Assembly (NCBI RefSeq): GCF_014199195.1
Contig: NZ_JACIJE010000005.1
Location: 1 to 64,000 of the forward strand
DNA from: Neoroseomonas alkaliterrae
GTDB lineage: Bacteria > Pseudomonadota > Alphaproteobacteria > Acetobacterales > Acetobacteraceae
Direction: 5' to 3'
DNA length: 64,000 nucleotides
Below are positions 18,177-27,986 of the stretch, one piece after another. The notes under the pieces were generated by a model. The model was not told the DNA's origin. It searched no databases and saw nothing but the letters and a program-made list of their open reading frames with translations. Position 1 is the first letter of the stretch. Each line of letters opens with the position of its first letter. The translations under genes and the position numbers were made by a program.

Positions 18177-19030
18177 TCGCGCTGATCGGCGCGACAGGCC
18201 GTTCGGGGGCGGCGCTCGCGCGCGACTTGGCGACCAGCGGCATCGCCTTCATCCCTGTGGTCCGCGACGCCGAGAGATGGCGCGCCCTCGGCCTGCCCGG
18301 GCAGGCGCGCATCGCCGATCTGCGCGATGCGCAGGCGCTGCGGGCGGCGCTCGCGGGCGCGGCGCGCATCGTCAGCACCGCCCATGCGCGGCACGCGCCG
18401 GCCATCCTCGCCGCCGCGCCGGCCGATGCGAGCTTCGTCTTCATGGGCTCGACCCGCCGCTTCTCGCGCTGGCCGGATGCGCATGGGCAGGGGGTGCGCG
18501 CCGGCGAGGCCGCCTTCCTCGCCTCCGGCCGGCGCGGCGTGATGCTGCACCCGACGATGATCTACGGCGCGCAGGGGGAGGACAATGTGCAGCGCCTCGC
18601 GGCCCTGCTCGCGCGGCTGCCCGTGGCGCCGCTGCCCGGCGGGGGGCGGGCGCTGGTGCAGCCCATCCACCAGTCCGACGTCACGCGCTGCCTGCTCGCC
18701 GCGCTGCGCCGCGACTGGGCGGGGACAGGCACCATCGTCATCGCCGGCCCGGCGCCGCTGGCCTATCGCGACTTCCTCGCCGCCGTGGCGCGCGCGGCCG
18801 GGCTGAGGGTGCCGCCCATCCTGCCCGTGCCGGCGCTGCTCCTGCGGCTGCTCGCGCCGCTCGCGCGGCTGATCCCCGGCCTGCCGCGCATCGGCGCCGA
18901 CGAGATCCGCCGCCTGACCGAGGACAAGGCCTTCGACATCGCCCCGATGCGCGCCGAACTCGGCGTCGAGCCGATCCCGCTCGACCAGGGCCTTGCCCTC
19001 ACCTTCGCCCCGCCCCAAACCTCCGCCTGA
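18173..19030 (+). CDS. NAD(P)-binding atypical short-chain reductase (NmrA-like)
   Basis: A 285-residue Rossmann protein. The start is a TTG overlapping the dehydratase stop, and the chain begins IALIGATGRSGAALARDLA. YGAQGEDNVQRLAALL near 123 and PIHQSDVTRCLLAAL near 163 are typical of the NmrA/NDUFA9-like atypical SDR group. The downstream half is hydrophobic with Pro-rich segments. No classical catalytic YxxxK is evident, so it may bind a nucleotide as a sensor or reduce an unknown substrate. Coupling suggests joint work with the dehydratase. Confidence 0.75.
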   Translation: MIALIGATGRSGAALARDLATSGIAFIPVVRDAERWRALGLPGQARIADLRDAQALRAALAGAARIVSTAHARHAPAILAAAPADASFVFMGSTRRFSRWPDAHGQGVRAGEAAFLASGRRGVMLHPTMIYGAQGEDNVQRLAALLARLPVAPLPGGGRALVQPIHQSDVTRCLLAALRRDWAGTGTIVIAGPAPLAYRDFLAAVARAAGLRVPPILPVPALLLRLLAPLARLIPGLPRIGADEIRRLTEDKAFDIAPMRAELGVEPIPLDQGLALTFAPPQTSA

Positions 19031-19048
19031 TCCGACCGGAGAGAGCCC

Positions 19049-20230
19049 ATGCCCGTGCACAACCGCATCGCCGAATTCCATGCCGAAATGACCGCCTGGC
19101 GGCGGGACTTCCACGAGCATCCCGAACTCGCCTTCGAGGAGGTGCGCACCGCCGGCATCGTGGCGCAGAAGCTGCGCGAATTCGGCTGCGACGAGGTGCA
19201 TACCGGCATCGCGAAGACCGGCGTGGTCGGCGTGATCCGCGGCAGCGGCGCCGCCTCCGGCCGCGCCATCGGACTGCGCGCGGACATGGACGCGCTGCCG
19301 ATCCTGGAAGACACCGGCCTGCCCTATGCGTCCAAGACCCCGGGCAAGATGCATGCCTGCGGCCATGACGGGCACACCACCATGCTGCTCGGCGCGGCGA
19401 AGTACCTCGCGGAAACCCGCAACTTCGACGGCACCGTCTACGTCATCTTCCAGCCGGCCGAGGAGAATTTCGGCGGCGGCGAGGTGATGGTGAAGGAAGG
19501 CCTGTTCGAGCGCTTCCCCGTGGAGCGCGTCTTCGGCCTGCACAACTGGCCCGGCCTGCCCGCAGGCACCTTCGCCTGGCGCGAGGGGCCGGTGATGGCC
19601 GCGGTGGCCAATCTCGAAGTGACCATCACCGGCAAGGGCGCGCATGGCGCCATGCCCCACAACGGCAACGACCCGATCGTGATCGCCGCCGCCATCGTGC
19701 AGGCGCTGCAATCCATCGTCGCGCGCAATGTCGAGCCGGTGGATGCGGGCGTCATCACCATCGCCCACATCAACGGCGGCCACACCTACAACGTGATCCC
19801 GCAGGAGGTGCGGATGCTCGGCACCGCGCGCTGGTTCGCGAAGGAGGTGGGGGACCTGCTCGAACGCCGCTTCCTCGAGACGGTGCGCGGCATCGCCGCG
19901 GCCTTCGGCGCGACGGCGGAGGCGAAGTTCATCCGCCTCTACCCCGCCACGGTGAACGAGCCGACCAGCACGCACCTCGCCGCCGATGCCGCCCGCGCCG
20001 TGCAGGGGGAGGCGCGCGTGATCCACATGCCCAAGCCGACCATGGGGGGCGAGGACTTCTCCTTCATGCTGGAGGTCAAGAACGGTGCCTATCTGATGCT
20101 CGGCGGCGGGCGCGGCCCGGACGACGCCAACGTCCACCACCCGAGATACGACTTCAACGACGAGATCCTGCCCATCGGCGCCTCCTGGTGGGCATCGCTC
20201 GCGGAGAGGCTACTGCCCCGCCAGGGCTGA
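19049..20230 (+). CDS. M20 family amidohydrolase (hippurate-hydrolase-like)
   Basis: A 393-residue metal-dependent amidohydrolase. RDFHEHPELAFEE is near 18, RADMDALPI near 75, and HACGHDGHT near 100 holds zinc ligands. QPAEENFGGG near 136 carries the catalytic Glu, the dimerisation-domain loop KGAHGAMPHNGNDP is near 193, and MGGEDFS near 332 is the C-terminal ligand motif. The family cleaves N-acyl amino acids such as hippurate. The substrate is not fixed by sequence. It follows the preceding gene by 18 bp with a GGAGAG ribosome site. Confidence 0.9.
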   Translation: MPVHNRIAEFHAEMTAWRRDFHEHPELAFEEVRTAGIVAQKLREFGCDEVHTGIAKTGVVGVIRGSGAASGRAIGLRADMDALPILEDTGLPYASKTPGKMHACGHDGHTTMLLGAAKYLAETRNFDGTVYVIFQPAEENFGGGEVMVKEGLFERFPVERVFGLHNWPGLPAGTFAWREGPVMAAVANLEVTITGKGAHGAMPHNGNDPIVIAAAIVQALQSIVARNVEPVDAGVITIAHINGGHTYNVIPQEVRMLGTARWFAKEVGDLLERRFLETVRGIAAAFGATAEAKFIRLYPATVNEPTSTHLAADAARAVQGEARVIHMPKPTMGGEDFSFMLEVKNGAYLMLGGGRGPDDANVHHPRYDFNDEILPIGASWWASLAERLLPRQG

Positions 20231-20307
20231 CCGCCCGTTAGCGCGCGGTAAACCATGGCGGGTCGAGGATCGGCGGTGGAGTCACCGCCCCGACCGGAGA
20301 GCCCCCC

Positions 20308-20793
20308 ATGGCCCAGCCGCGCCGCAGCCTCGACACATGGCCCCTGCTGCCGCGGGGCCAGGATGCCGGGCCCCGCCCGGTGGACGAGCCTGCCCGCGCC
20401 GCGGTGGCGGCCATGATCGGCCTTGCCGGGCTGTTCCTCGCCCTGCGCTGGGGCCTTCCCGGCAGCGGCCTTGCCGAGGAGGTGGCGCGGCTGGTGGCCC
20501 TTGGGGGCTGCCTCGGGGGGCTGGCGCTGGTGATGGTGGTCGGCGCGCTGCTGATCGGCGCAGCGGTGGTCACGCCCGTCCTGCCGATCGTGGGCCCGGT
20601 GCGGGAGGCCGCGATCGCCGTGCTCGACCACGCGCTGCATCTGGCCTTCGTGCTGACCGCCTGCGGGGTCCTCGGCATCCTGGTGCTGCACGGGAAGATC
20701 CCGGGGCCGGCCATGTGGTTCGCGACCCAGGCGCTCGCACTCTGGGCCGGCCTGCGGATGTGCCACCGGCTGGGGGGGCGCAGCGCGGCCTGA
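20308..20793 (+). CDS. small integral membrane protein, unknown function
   Basis: A 161-residue protein with a polar N-terminus of about 30 residues and then three to four hydrophobic segments: roughly 32-48, 63-92, 105-127 and 134-148. It is Ala/Gly/Leu-rich with no conserved motif that I recognise. An AGAGCCCCCC stretch precedes the ATG, so the ribosome site is weak. It stands alone between the amidohydrolase and a noncoding stretch. Confidence 0.6.
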   Translation: MAQPRRSLDTWPLLPRGQDAGPRPVDEPARAAVAAMIGLAGLFLALRWGLPGSGLAEEVARLVALGGCLGGLALVMVVGALLIGAAVVTPVLPIVGPVREAAIAVLDHALHLAFVLTACGVLGILVLHGKIPGPAMWFATQALALWAGLRMCHRLGGRSAA

Positions 20794-21102
20794 CATCCGG
20801 CGCGCACAGGCCCCGCGCGCCTGCGACGGGACCGCGCAACGGGATCGTCGAAGCCTGACGACGACACGAACGCCGTCCGCGCTGGGTCGGGATGCCGCGC
20901 GCGGGACGTGCGCCACCGCTCCGGCGCGAACGGCGCACATCTGCGGGCCGGGCGCTCGGGAAGCGACGCGGACGGCGCGCCGGGTGCCGGTGGCATCGAG
21001 GGCCGGTGGCCGGTCGGGGGCCGTCCGGCCGCTTCTCTCCATTGCACGGGGGAGCATCCGGCAGGACACTTCCCGGTGCCCACCGGGAGGAGCCCTCGCG
21101 CC
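20794..21102 (+). other. 309-bp stretch without a supported gene
   Basis: A GC-rich stretch between the membrane protein and the ABC receptor. It ends in GGGAGGAG nine bases before the receptor ATG, which is that gene's ribosome site. No tRNA, PpsR-type palindrome, strong promoter or T-tailed hairpin was found. Open frames through it lack coding character. Confidence 0.5.
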
Positions 21103-22614
21103 ATGCGCCGCATCACCCTGTTGCCCATCCTCGCGCTGCTCGCACTGCCCGTCCTGCCCGCCGAGGCGCAGCACCTGCGCATCGGCCTGACCTCGGACCC
21201 CGATGTGCTCGACCCCACGCTGTCGCGCACCGTCACGGGGCGGCAGGTTTTCGCCGCCATGTGCGACAAGCTGGTGGACATTGACGAGGAGCTGCGGATC
21301 GTGCCGCAGCTTGCCACCGCCTGGCGCTGGGAGGATGGCGGCCGCGCGCTGGTCCTGACGTTGCGCGAGGGCGTGCGCTTCCATGACGGCGAGGCGCTAA
21401 CCGGCGAGGCCGCGGCCGCCGGCCTCAGGCGGCATGTGGAGACGCAGGGCTCGACCCGCCGGGCCGAGATGGGCCCGGTGACGGAGGTGGTGGTGACCGG
21501 CCCGCTCGAGGTCACGATCCGCCTCTCCGAGCCCTTCGCGCCCCTGCTCGCCGCGCTGGCCGACCGCGCCGGGATGCTCGTCTCGCCCCGCCAGGCGCAG
21601 GTGACCGGCGCGGATTTCCAGCGCGAACCCGCCTGCGCCGGCCCCTTCCGCCTGACGCGGCGCGTCGCCCAGGACCGGATCGAGCTGGAACGCTTCGAGG
21701 GCTACTGGAACCGCGGCGCGATCCATGTCGAGCGCATCACCTATCGCCCGATTCCCGACGCCACGGTCAGGCTCGCCAACCTGCGCGCCGGGGCCATGGA
21801 CGTGATCGAGCGGGTGAGCCCCTCCGACGTCGCGGAACTGCGGCGGGACCAGCGCGTGCGCGTGGTGCAGGCGCCCTCCCTCGCCTCCTTCTACATCGCG
21901 ATCAATGTCGCGCACGGGCCGCGCTCCGAAACCCCGCTCGGTCGCGATCCGCGCGTGCGGGAGGCGTTCGAGCGCAGCATCGACCGGCAGGCGCTGGTGA
22001 ACGTCGCCTTCGAGGGACTGTGGACGCCGGGCAACCAATCCGTGCCGCCGGGCCATCCGTTCTATGCCAACAGCGTTCCGATCCCGCCGCGCGACGTGGC
22101 GCGCGCCCGCGCCTTGCTGCGCGAAGCCGGGCACCAGCGCCTGCGTATCCGCCTCGCCGTGCCGAACACCACCGACTACCTGCAGGCCTCCGAGGTGATC
22201 CAGGCGATGGCGGCCGAGGCCGGCTTCGACGTGGAGCTCCAGGTGACGGAGACGGCGACGCTGCTGCGCCAGTGGACCGCCGGGGATTTCGAGGCGCTGA
22301 TCATCCAGTGGTCCGGGCGCGTGGACCTCGACGCCAACATCTACGCCTTCAAGGCCTGCGGCGTGCCGCTCAACGGCGGGCGCTACTGCAACCCGGAGGT
22401 GGATGCGGCGCTGAACGAGGCGCGGCGCAGCGTCGAGCCCGCGGCGCGGGCCGCCGCCTATGACCGCGCGGCGCGGCTCTACCTGGCCGATCGCCCCTAC
22501 ATCTACCTCTGGCATCCCTTGACGCTGCACGGCACCGGCGCGGCGATCGAGGGCTTGCGCCCGGTGCCCGATGGCATCATTCGCGTCCAGGGCCTGAGGG
22601 GCGCGAGGGGGTGA
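21103..22614 (+). CDS. ABC transporter peptide/nickel-type substrate-binding protein (SBP_bac_5)
   Basis: A 503-residue periplasmic receptor with signal peptide MRRITLLPILALLALPVLPAEA cleaved near 22. The mature chain begins QHLRIGLTSDPDVLDPT. Typical family segments are ATAWRWEDGGRALVLTLREGVRFHDGE near 70 and ERFEGYWNRGAIHVERITY near 197. Later, DPRVREAFERSIDRQALV is near 282 and PYIYLWHPLTLHG is near the end. Cognate permease and ATPase genes are not adjacent. It overlaps the next gene by GTGA. The D-aminoacylase two genes on hints at a peptide-like or N-acyl amino acid ligand, which is inference. Confidence 0.88.
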   Translation: MRRITLLPILALLALPVLPAEAQHLRIGLTSDPDVLDPTLSRTVTGRQVFAAMCDKLVDIDEELRIVPQLATAWRWEDGGRALVLTLREGVRFHDGEALTGEAAAAGLRRHVETQGSTRRAEMGPVTEVVVTGPLEVTIRLSEPFAPLLAALADRAGMLVSPRQAQVTGADFQREPACAGPFRLTRRVAQDRIELERFEGYWNRGAIHVERITYRPIPDATVRLANLRAGAMDVIERVSPSDVAELRRDQRVRVVQAPSLASFYIAINVAHGPRSETPLGRDPRVREAFERSIDRQALVNVAFEGLWTPGNQSVPPGHPFYANSVPIPPRDVARARALLREAGHQRLRIRLAVPNTTDYLQASEVIQAMAAEAGFDVELQVTETATLLRQWTAGDFEALIIQWSGRVDLDANIYAFKACGVPLNGGRYCNPEVDAALNEARRSVEPAARAAAYDRAARLYLADRPYIYLWHPLTLHGTGAAIEGLRPVPDGIIRVQGLRGARG

Positions 22615-23603
22615 ACGGCATGAGCGGGACGATGCGTGCGGCGGTGGTGACGGCGGATGGCGTGCAGCTGCGCGAGGTGCCGCGCCCCGTCCCGGGCCCG
22701 GAGGAGGTTCTCGTGCGCGTGCGCGCCGCGACGCTCAACCGTGCGGATCTCGGCGTCGCCGCCGGCGGCGCGCATGGCGCGATGGGCGGGCCAGGCACCA
22801 TCCTCGGCCTCGATTTCGCGGGCGAGGTCGTGGCCGTCGGCCCCGGCGTGACCGGCGTGAAGCCCGGCGACCGCGTGACCGCCTCCGGCGCCGGCGGCTA
22901 TGCCGAATACGCGGTGGCCGATATCGGGCGGGTGCAGCAGGTCCCCGACCGCAACCTCTCTTGGGAGGAGGCGGCGACGCTGCCCGTGGCGCTCGCCACC
23001 ATGCACGACGCGATCGTGGTGAACGGGCGGCTCGCCAGGGGCGAGAGCGTGATGATCCTCGGCGCCTCCTCCGGCGTCGGGATCATGGGCATGCAGATCG
23101 CAAAGTTCATGGGTGCCGGGCTGGTCGTCGGCACCTCGACGGATGCGACCCGGCGCGCGAGGCTGAAGGAGTTCGGCGCCGACATCACGGTGGACACGCG
23201 CGACGCGGACTGGGCCGCGCAGGTGCTGGCGGCGACCGACGGCAAGGGCGTGGACCTCGTGGTGGACCAGGTCAGCGGGCCGACCATCAACGCGGCCATG
23301 CGCTGCACGGCGATCCTCGGGCGCATCGTCAATGTCGGCCGGCTCGGCGGCGCCAAGGGCGAGTTCGACTTCGACCTGCACGCGACGCGGCGCATCACCT
23401 ATATCGGGGTGACGCACCGCACGCGCTCGCGCGCGGAGATCCGGGCCGAATACGAAGCGATGCGCCGCGACCTCTGGGCGGCGGTCGAGGAAGGGCGCTT
23501 CGCCATCCCCATCGACCGCGTCTTCCCGCTCGAGGAGGTCGCGCAGGCCCTGGCGCACATGAAGGCCAACCGGCACTTCGGCAAGATCGTGCTGTCGGTC
23601 TGA
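22611..23603 (+). CDS. MDR-family quinone oxidoreductase/alcohol dehydrogenase-like protein
   Basis: A 330-residue NADPH-dependent medium-chain reductase without the structural or catalytic zinc Cys sets. MRAAVVTADGVQLREVPRP begins the GroES-like domain. GAGGYAEYAV is near 90 and the cofactor motif GASSGVGIMGMQIAK near 147. The start is a GTG overlapping the upstream stop (GTGA). Internal ATGs nine and eighteen bases on are alternatives. It is probably co-transcribed with the receptor and D-aminoacylase. The substrate is unknown. Confidence 0.85.
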   Translation: MNGMSGTMRAAVVTADGVQLREVPRPVPGPEEVLVRVRAATLNRADLGVAAGGAHGAMGGPGTILGLDFAGEVVAVGPGVTGVKPGDRVTASGAGGYAEYAVADIGRVQQVPDRNLSWEEAATLPVALATMHDAIVVNGRLARGESVMILGASSGVGIMGMQIAKFMGAGLVVGTSTDATRRARLKEFGADITVDTRDADWAAQVLAATDGKGVDLVVDQVSGPTINAAMRCTAILGRIVNVGRLGGAKGEFDFDLHATRRITYIGVTHRTRSRAEIRAEYEAMRRDLWAAVEEGRFAIPIDRVFPLEEVAQALAHMKANRHFGKIVLSV

Positions 23604-23617
23604 CGGGAGGAACGACC

Positions 23618-25327
23618 ATGCATGACCTCGTGATCCGCGGCGGGACCGTGGTGGACGGCACCGGCGCCCCGCCCTTCGAGGCCGACATCGCCATCGAGGG
23701 CGCGCGCATCGTGGCCGTGGGCCCGGTTCCCGGCCGGGGGCGGGAGGAGATCGCCGCCAAGGGCCTGCTCGTCACGCCGGGCTTCGTGGACATCCACACC
23801 CATTACGACGCGCAGGCATCCTGGTCCGAGAGGCTCATCTCCTCCTCCATCAACGGCGTCACCACGGCGCTGATCGGCAACTGCGGCGTCGGCTTCGCGC
23901 CCTGCCGCCCCGAGCGGCGCGACATGCTGGTGAAGCTGATGGAGGGCGTGGAGGATCTGCCCGAGGTGGTGCTGACCGAGGGGCTGACCTGGACCTGGGA
24001 AACCTTCCCCGACTACCTGAACTTCCTTGCCGCCCGCCGCTACGACACCGACATCGCCGCGATGGTGACGCACGCACCCCTGCGCGTGCATGTCATGGGC
24101 GAGCGCGCCGAGGCCCATGCCGAGGCGACGGAGGAGGAATGCGCCGAGATGGCGCGCCTCGCCGCGGAGGGGCTGGCGGCGGGCGCGGTCGGCATCTCCA
24201 CCTCCCGCGCGCTGGCGCATCGCACGCTGGATGGCCGGCACATCCCGACCCTCGGCGCACCGGAGGCGGAGCTGGAAGGCCTCGCCCGCGTGCTGCGCGC
24301 GCATGGCTCGGGCTGGCTGCAGGTGATTTCCGACTTCGACGACCCGGCCGAGGAGGAGTTCGCCCGGCTGCGCCGCGTCGCCGCGGTGGCCGGGCGTCCC
24401 CTCACCTTCTCCCTGCTGCAGCGGGAATCGAAGCCGACCTTCTGGCGCTGGCTGCTCGACCGCGTGGAGGAGGCCAATGCCGAGGGCGTGCGGATGCTGG
24501 GCCAGGTCATGGGAAGGCCGGTCGGGCTGATGTTCGGCTTCGAGCTCTCGCAGCATCCCTTCCTGACGCGGCCCTCCTACCGCGAGGTCGCGCATCTCCC
24601 GCTGCCCGAGCGCGTCGCGGCGCTGCGCGACCCGGCGCGGCGCGCGCGCATCCTGGCCGAGCCGACCGACGACGCCGCGCTGAAGGCGCGGCTGAACAAC
24701 TGGGACAAGATCTTCCCGCTCGGCGATCCGCCGGACTACGAGCCGCCGCCCGAGCGCTCCGTCGCCGCCATGGCCGCCGCGCGCGGCATGACGCCCGAGG
24801 CGCTGTGCTACGATCTGATGCTGGAACGCGACGGCCGCGCCATCCTCAACCGCCCGCTGCTGAACTACGCCGATGGGGACCTCGAGGCGATCCGCGAGAT
24901 GATGACCCATCCGCACACGCTGATGGGCCTCGGCGACGGCGGCGCGCATGTCGGCTACATCTGCGACGCCTCCTGCATGACGCACATGCTGGTGCATTGG
25001 GCGCGCGACCGTCAGCGCGGGCCGCGCCTGCCGGTGGAGGTCGCGGTCAGGCGCATCTCGCGCGACAATGCCGAGGCGATGGGCCTCGCGGATCGCGGCG
25101 TTCTCGCCCCGGGGCGCAAGGCGGACATCAATGTGATCGACTTCGGCCGGCTGAGGATGCGCGCGCCGGATATGCGCTACGACCTGCCCGCCGGCGGCAA
25201 GCGGCTGGTGCAGGAGGCCGAGGGTTATGTGGCGACGATCCTCTCGGGCGTCGTCACCTACCGCGAGGGCGAGGCGACCGGCGCGCTGCCCGGCCGCCTC
25301 GTGCGCGGGCCGCAGCGCGCCGCCTGA
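23618..25327 (+). CDS. N-acyl-D-amino-acid deacylase (D-aminoacylase family amidohydrolase)
   Basis: A 569-residue amidohydrolase. The N-terminal beta domain starts [17 protein letters not shown], zinc ligands lie in [12 protein letters not shown] near 54, and [10 protein letters not shown] near 87 is a D-aminoacylase signature. [17 protein letters not shown] near 433 holds the catalytic Asp region, and [18 protein letters not shown] near 497 closes the domain. The family removes acyl groups from N-acyl-D-amino acids. The start follows GGGAGGAACGACC. Its neighbours, a peptide-type receptor and an oxidoreductase, suggest a scavenging operon. Confidence 0.88.
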   Translation: MHDLVIRGGTVVDGTGAPPFEADIAIEGARIVAVGPVPGRGREEIAAKGLLVTPGFVDIHTHYDAQASWSERLISSSINGVTTALIGNCGVGFAPCRPERRDMLVKLMEGVEDLPEVVLTEGLTWTWETFPDYLNFLAARRYDTDIAAMVTHAPLRVHVMGERAEAHAEATEEECAEMARLAAEGLAAGAVGISTSRALAHRTLDGRHIPTLGAPEAELEGLARVLRAHGSGWLQVISDFDDPAEEEFARLRRVAAVAGRPLTFSLLQRESKPTFWRWLLDRVEEANAEGVRMLGQVMGRPVGLMFGFELSQHPFLTRPSYREVAHLPLPERVAALRDPARRARILAEPTDDAALKARLNNWDKIFPLGDPPDYEPPPERSVAAMAAARGMTPEALCYDLMLERDGRAILNRPLLNYADGDLEAIREMMTHPHTLMGLGDGGAHVGYICDASCMTHMLVHWARDRQRGPRLPVEVAVRRISRDNAEAMGLADRGVLAPGRKADINVIDFGRLRMRAPDMRYDLPAGGKRLVQEAEGYVATILSGVVTYREGEATGALPGRLVRGPQRAA

Positions 25328-26164
25328 TCAGGCGCCGACCTCGGCGAAGAAGGCCTCGACCTTCGCATTGAAGGCCGCGGCGCGCTCGAAATGGCCGGAA
25401 TGGCCCGCCCGCGGCAGGGGCGAGACGCGCGCGCCAGGGATCAGCGGCGCCATGGCCTGCGGCGCGAAGGGCGGGATCACCACGTCCTCCTCGCTGGGCA
25501 CGAAGAGCACCGGCGTCCCGGCCGCGGCGAAGGAAGCGGGCGGGCGCGTGCGCGCCGCATGCAGGCGCGCGCGCACCACCTCCCGGTCGAAGCCCTGCGT
25601 CAGGCCGTTGATGTGGGTGTAGAGCTGGAACAGCGCCGGCTGCTCCTCCGCCATGCGCGCGCCCGTCGCGGGCAGGATGTTGCGCGCGAGCAGCGCCGCG
25701 CGTGCCTCGGCGCTTTCCTTGCTCCAGGGCGCGAGGCGGGAGCGTTCGGGTTCGGGCATCTGGCGCGGGTCGAGCGAGCCGGTGGTCGCGGCCAGCACCA
25801 GCGCCTTCACGCGCCCCGGGCGCAGCAGCGCGTATTCCACGCCCGACCAGCCGCCCATGGACTGGCAGACCATGCGGATCTCCCCGAGGCCGAGCTCATC
25901 CACCAGCGCGGCCACATCCGCAGCATACTCCGCCGGGTCCGGCCCGCCTGCCGGCGCGGTCGAGGGGAAGAAGCCGCGATGGGAGAAGGTGACGCAGGTG
26001 TAGCGCGGCGCGAAATGCGCCACCTGCTGCCACCATGAGAACAGGCAGCCGCCCAGGCCATGGGCGAAGACGATGGCCGGCCCCTCGCCCGTGATCTCGT
26101 AGCGGATGCGGGCATCGGGCCGCTCGATCCAGCCGGCGCGGCGGTTCGGCGCGGCGCGGCTCAT
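25328..26164 (-). CDS. alpha/beta hydrolase
   Basis: A 278-residue hydrolase of the 3-oxoadipate enol-lactonase/esterase type. The oxyanion segment is FAHGLGGCLFSWW, the nucleophile elbow is VCQSMGGW with Ser, and the catalytic His lies in RAGHSGHFE near 255. The start at 26164 was chosen because its ATG overlaps the stop of a 21-codon leader as ATGA and GGAG lies 8 bp upstream. A longer frame reading further upstream lacks protein character. It is convergent with the D-aminoacylase gene. Substrate unknown. Confidence 0.85.
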   Translation of the reverse strand: MSRAAPNRRAGWIERPDARIRYEITGEGPAIVFAHGLGGCLFSWWQQVAHFAPRYTCVTFSHRGFFPSTAPAGGPDPAEYAADVAALVDELGLGEIRMVCQSMGGWSGVEYALLRPGRVKALVLAATTGSLDPRQMPEPERSRLAPWSKESAEARAALLARNILPATGARMAEEQPALFQLYTHINGLTQGFDREVVRARLHAARTRPPASFAAAGTPVLFVPSEEDVVIPPFAPQAMAPLIPGARVSPLPRAGHSGHFERAAAFNAKVEAFFAEVGA

Positions 26165-26226
26165 CGCCGCATCTCCGGAACGGGCTTCGGGCTGGCGGGG
26201 CGATCCTGCCGGGGTGTCGTCGCCAT
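26161..26226 (-). CDS. possible 21-residue leader peptide coupled to the hydrolase
   Basis: An ATG at 26226 preceded by an excellent AGGAGGAAA site opens a 21-codon frame (MATTPRQDRPASPKPVPEMR then R). It stops at TGA 26163-26161, overlapping the hydrolase ATG by 4 bp. The peptide is Pro/Arg-rich and resembles no known leader. The ribosome site is stronger than that of the hydrolase, so it may deliver ribosomes by coupling. Alternatively the site could be fortuitous. Confidence 0.4.
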   Translation of the reverse strand: MATTPRQDRPASPKPVPEMRR

Positions 26227-26348
26227 GGGCTTTCCTCCTGCCGCGCGGTGCTGGGAGCATGGCGCAGGATGGCGCGGCTGTCGCCGTCTGGCGGGCGCCT
26301 CGCGCTGCGCCTAGGCTTGGGGCCTTCGCCAAGGAGAGCCCAAGCGAC

Positions 26349-27986
26349 ATGCCCACCACGCCTGACACCTTCGACTACGTGATCGTCGGCGCCGGCGCCG
26401 CGGGGTCCATCCTCGCCGCACGGCTGACCGAGGATCCGGGTGTCACGGTCTGCGTGCTCGAGGCCGGACCGCCCGACCGCAACCCCTGGATCCACATTCC
26501 CGCGGGCTTCATCAAGACGCTGGTGGACCCCTCCGTGACCTGGCAGTTCCGCACCGCGCCCACCGAGCGCACCGGCGGGCGCGGCATCGCGACGATCCAG
26601 GGGCGCACGCTGGGCGGCTCCTCCTCCGTCAACGGCATGATCTACAACCGCGGCCAGCCGAACGACCTCAATGCCTGGGCGCAGCGCGGCAACCGCGGCT
26701 GGGGATACGAGGACTGCCTTCCCTACTACATGCGGACCGAACGCCGCATCGGCTTCGGCCGCGACGACCGGCGCGGCAAGGCCGGCGCGCTGCCGGTGAC
26801 CGACATGGACTGGATCCACCCGCTCTCGGAGGCCTTCATCGAGGGCTGCGTCGCCGCCGGGCTGCCGCGCAACCCCGACTACAACAGCGGCGACCAGGCC
26901 GGCGTCGGCTATTTCCAGCGCGGCATCCAGAATGGCTGGCGCGTCTCGGCCGCGCGCGCCTTCCTCAAGCCCGCCATGGCGCGCAAGGAACTCGAGGTGC
27001 GGACGAATGCGCGCGCCTGCGGCATCGTCTTCGAAGGCCGTCGCGCGGTCGGCATCCGCTACCTGACCGAGCGCGGCGGCACGCCCATCGAGGTGCGCGC
27101 GCGGCGGGAGGTGATCATCTCCGCCGGCACGGTGAACACGGCACGGCTGATGCAGGTGAGCGGCATCGGCCCGGCCTCGACGCTGGCGCGGATCGGCGTG
27201 CCGGTGTTCCACGAACTCCCGGTCGGGGAGAACTTCCGCGACCACTACGCCTCGCGGCTGGTGATGCGCGCCAAGCCGGGCGTCGAGACGCTGAACGAAC
27301 TCGCCCGCGGCTTCGGCCTCGTGAAGCAGATCGCGCGCTGGGCGTCGGGCAAGCCTTCCATCCTCGCCACCGCGCCCTCGCATGTGCACATCTTCTGGAA
27401 GTCCTTCGAGGGGCTGGACGAGCCCGATCTGCAGGGCGTCTTCACCCCCGGCTCCTATGCCGAGGGCAAGGTCTATGTCCTCGACGACTATCCTGGCTGC
27501 ACCGCCGGCGCCTGGCAGCACAGGCCGGAAAGCATCGGCTGGGTGCGTGCGCGCAGCACTGACGTGTTCGAGGACCCGGAGATCCAGCCGAACTATCTCG
27601 CCGACGAGAATGACCGCCGCGTGCATCTCGGCGGCATCCGCCTCATCCGCCGCCTGCTGCACACGCCGCAGATGATGCGCTTCCTCGAGCGCGAGACGCT
27701 GCCCGGCGTGAATGTCGAGCGCGACGACGAGCTGCTGGACTTCGCCTATCGCAACGGCAGCACGACCTATCACCTGATCGGCACCTGCCGCATGGGCCCG
27801 GCCGAGGATCCGACGAGCGTGGTCAATGACCGCCTCCAGGTCCACGGGCTGGAGGCGCTGCGCGTGGTGGACGCCTCCATCATGCCGGCGATGCCCTCGG
27901 CCAATACCTACGGGACCACGATGATGATCGCGGAGAAGGCCGCCGACTTCATCCGCGGCCGCCCGCCGCTGACCGCCGCGGCATGA
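26349..27986 (+). CDS. GMC family FAD-dependent oxidoreductase (choline-dehydrogenase-like)
   Basis: A 545-residue flavoprotein. FAD-binding VIVGAGAAGSILAARL is near 11, the GMC signature GRTLGGSSSVNGMIYNRG near 84, a second ISAGTVNTARLMQVSGIGP near 255, and GTCRMGP plus VVDASIMPAMPSANTYGTTMMIAEKAADFI at the C-terminus. The family oxidises alcohols to aldehydes. Its stop overlaps the crtC ATG (ATGA), so it is translationally joined to a carotenoid gene. That makes a carotenoid or terpenoid alcohol a candidate substrate, by inference only. Confidence 0.88.
   Translation: MPTTPDTFDYVIVGAGAAGSILAARLTEDPGVTVCVLEAGPPDRNPWIHIPAGFIKTLVDPSVTWQFRTAPTERTGGRGIATIQGRTLGGSSSVNGMIYNRGQPNDLNAWAQRGNRGWGYEDCLPYYMRTERRIGFGRDDRRGKAGALPVTDMDWIHPLSEAFIEGCVAAGLPRNPDYNSGDQAGVGYFQRGIQNGWRVSAARAFLKPAMARKELEVRTNARACGIVFEGRRAVGIRYLTERGGTPIEVRARREVIISAGTVNTARLMQVSGIGPASTLARIGVPVFHELPVGENFRDHYASRLVMRAKPGVETLNELARGFGLVKQIARWASGKPSILATAPSHVHIFWKSFEGLDEPDLQGVFTPGSYAEGKVYVLDDYPGCTAGAWQHRPESIGWVRARSTDVFEDPEIQPNYLADENDRRVHLGGIRLIRRLLHTPQMMRFLERETLPGVNVERDDELLDFAYRNGSTTYHLIGTCRMGPAEDPTSVVNDRLQVHGLEALRVVDASIMPAMPSANTYGTTMMIAEKAADFIRGRPPLTAAA

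Noticed and set aside
17552-20140. 862-codon open frame on the minus strand opposite the dehydratase, reductase and amidohydrolase genes
   Set aside because: High GC leaves long stop-free antisense frames. The product is His/Arg/Gly-rich low complexity, while the plus-strand genes have clear motifs.
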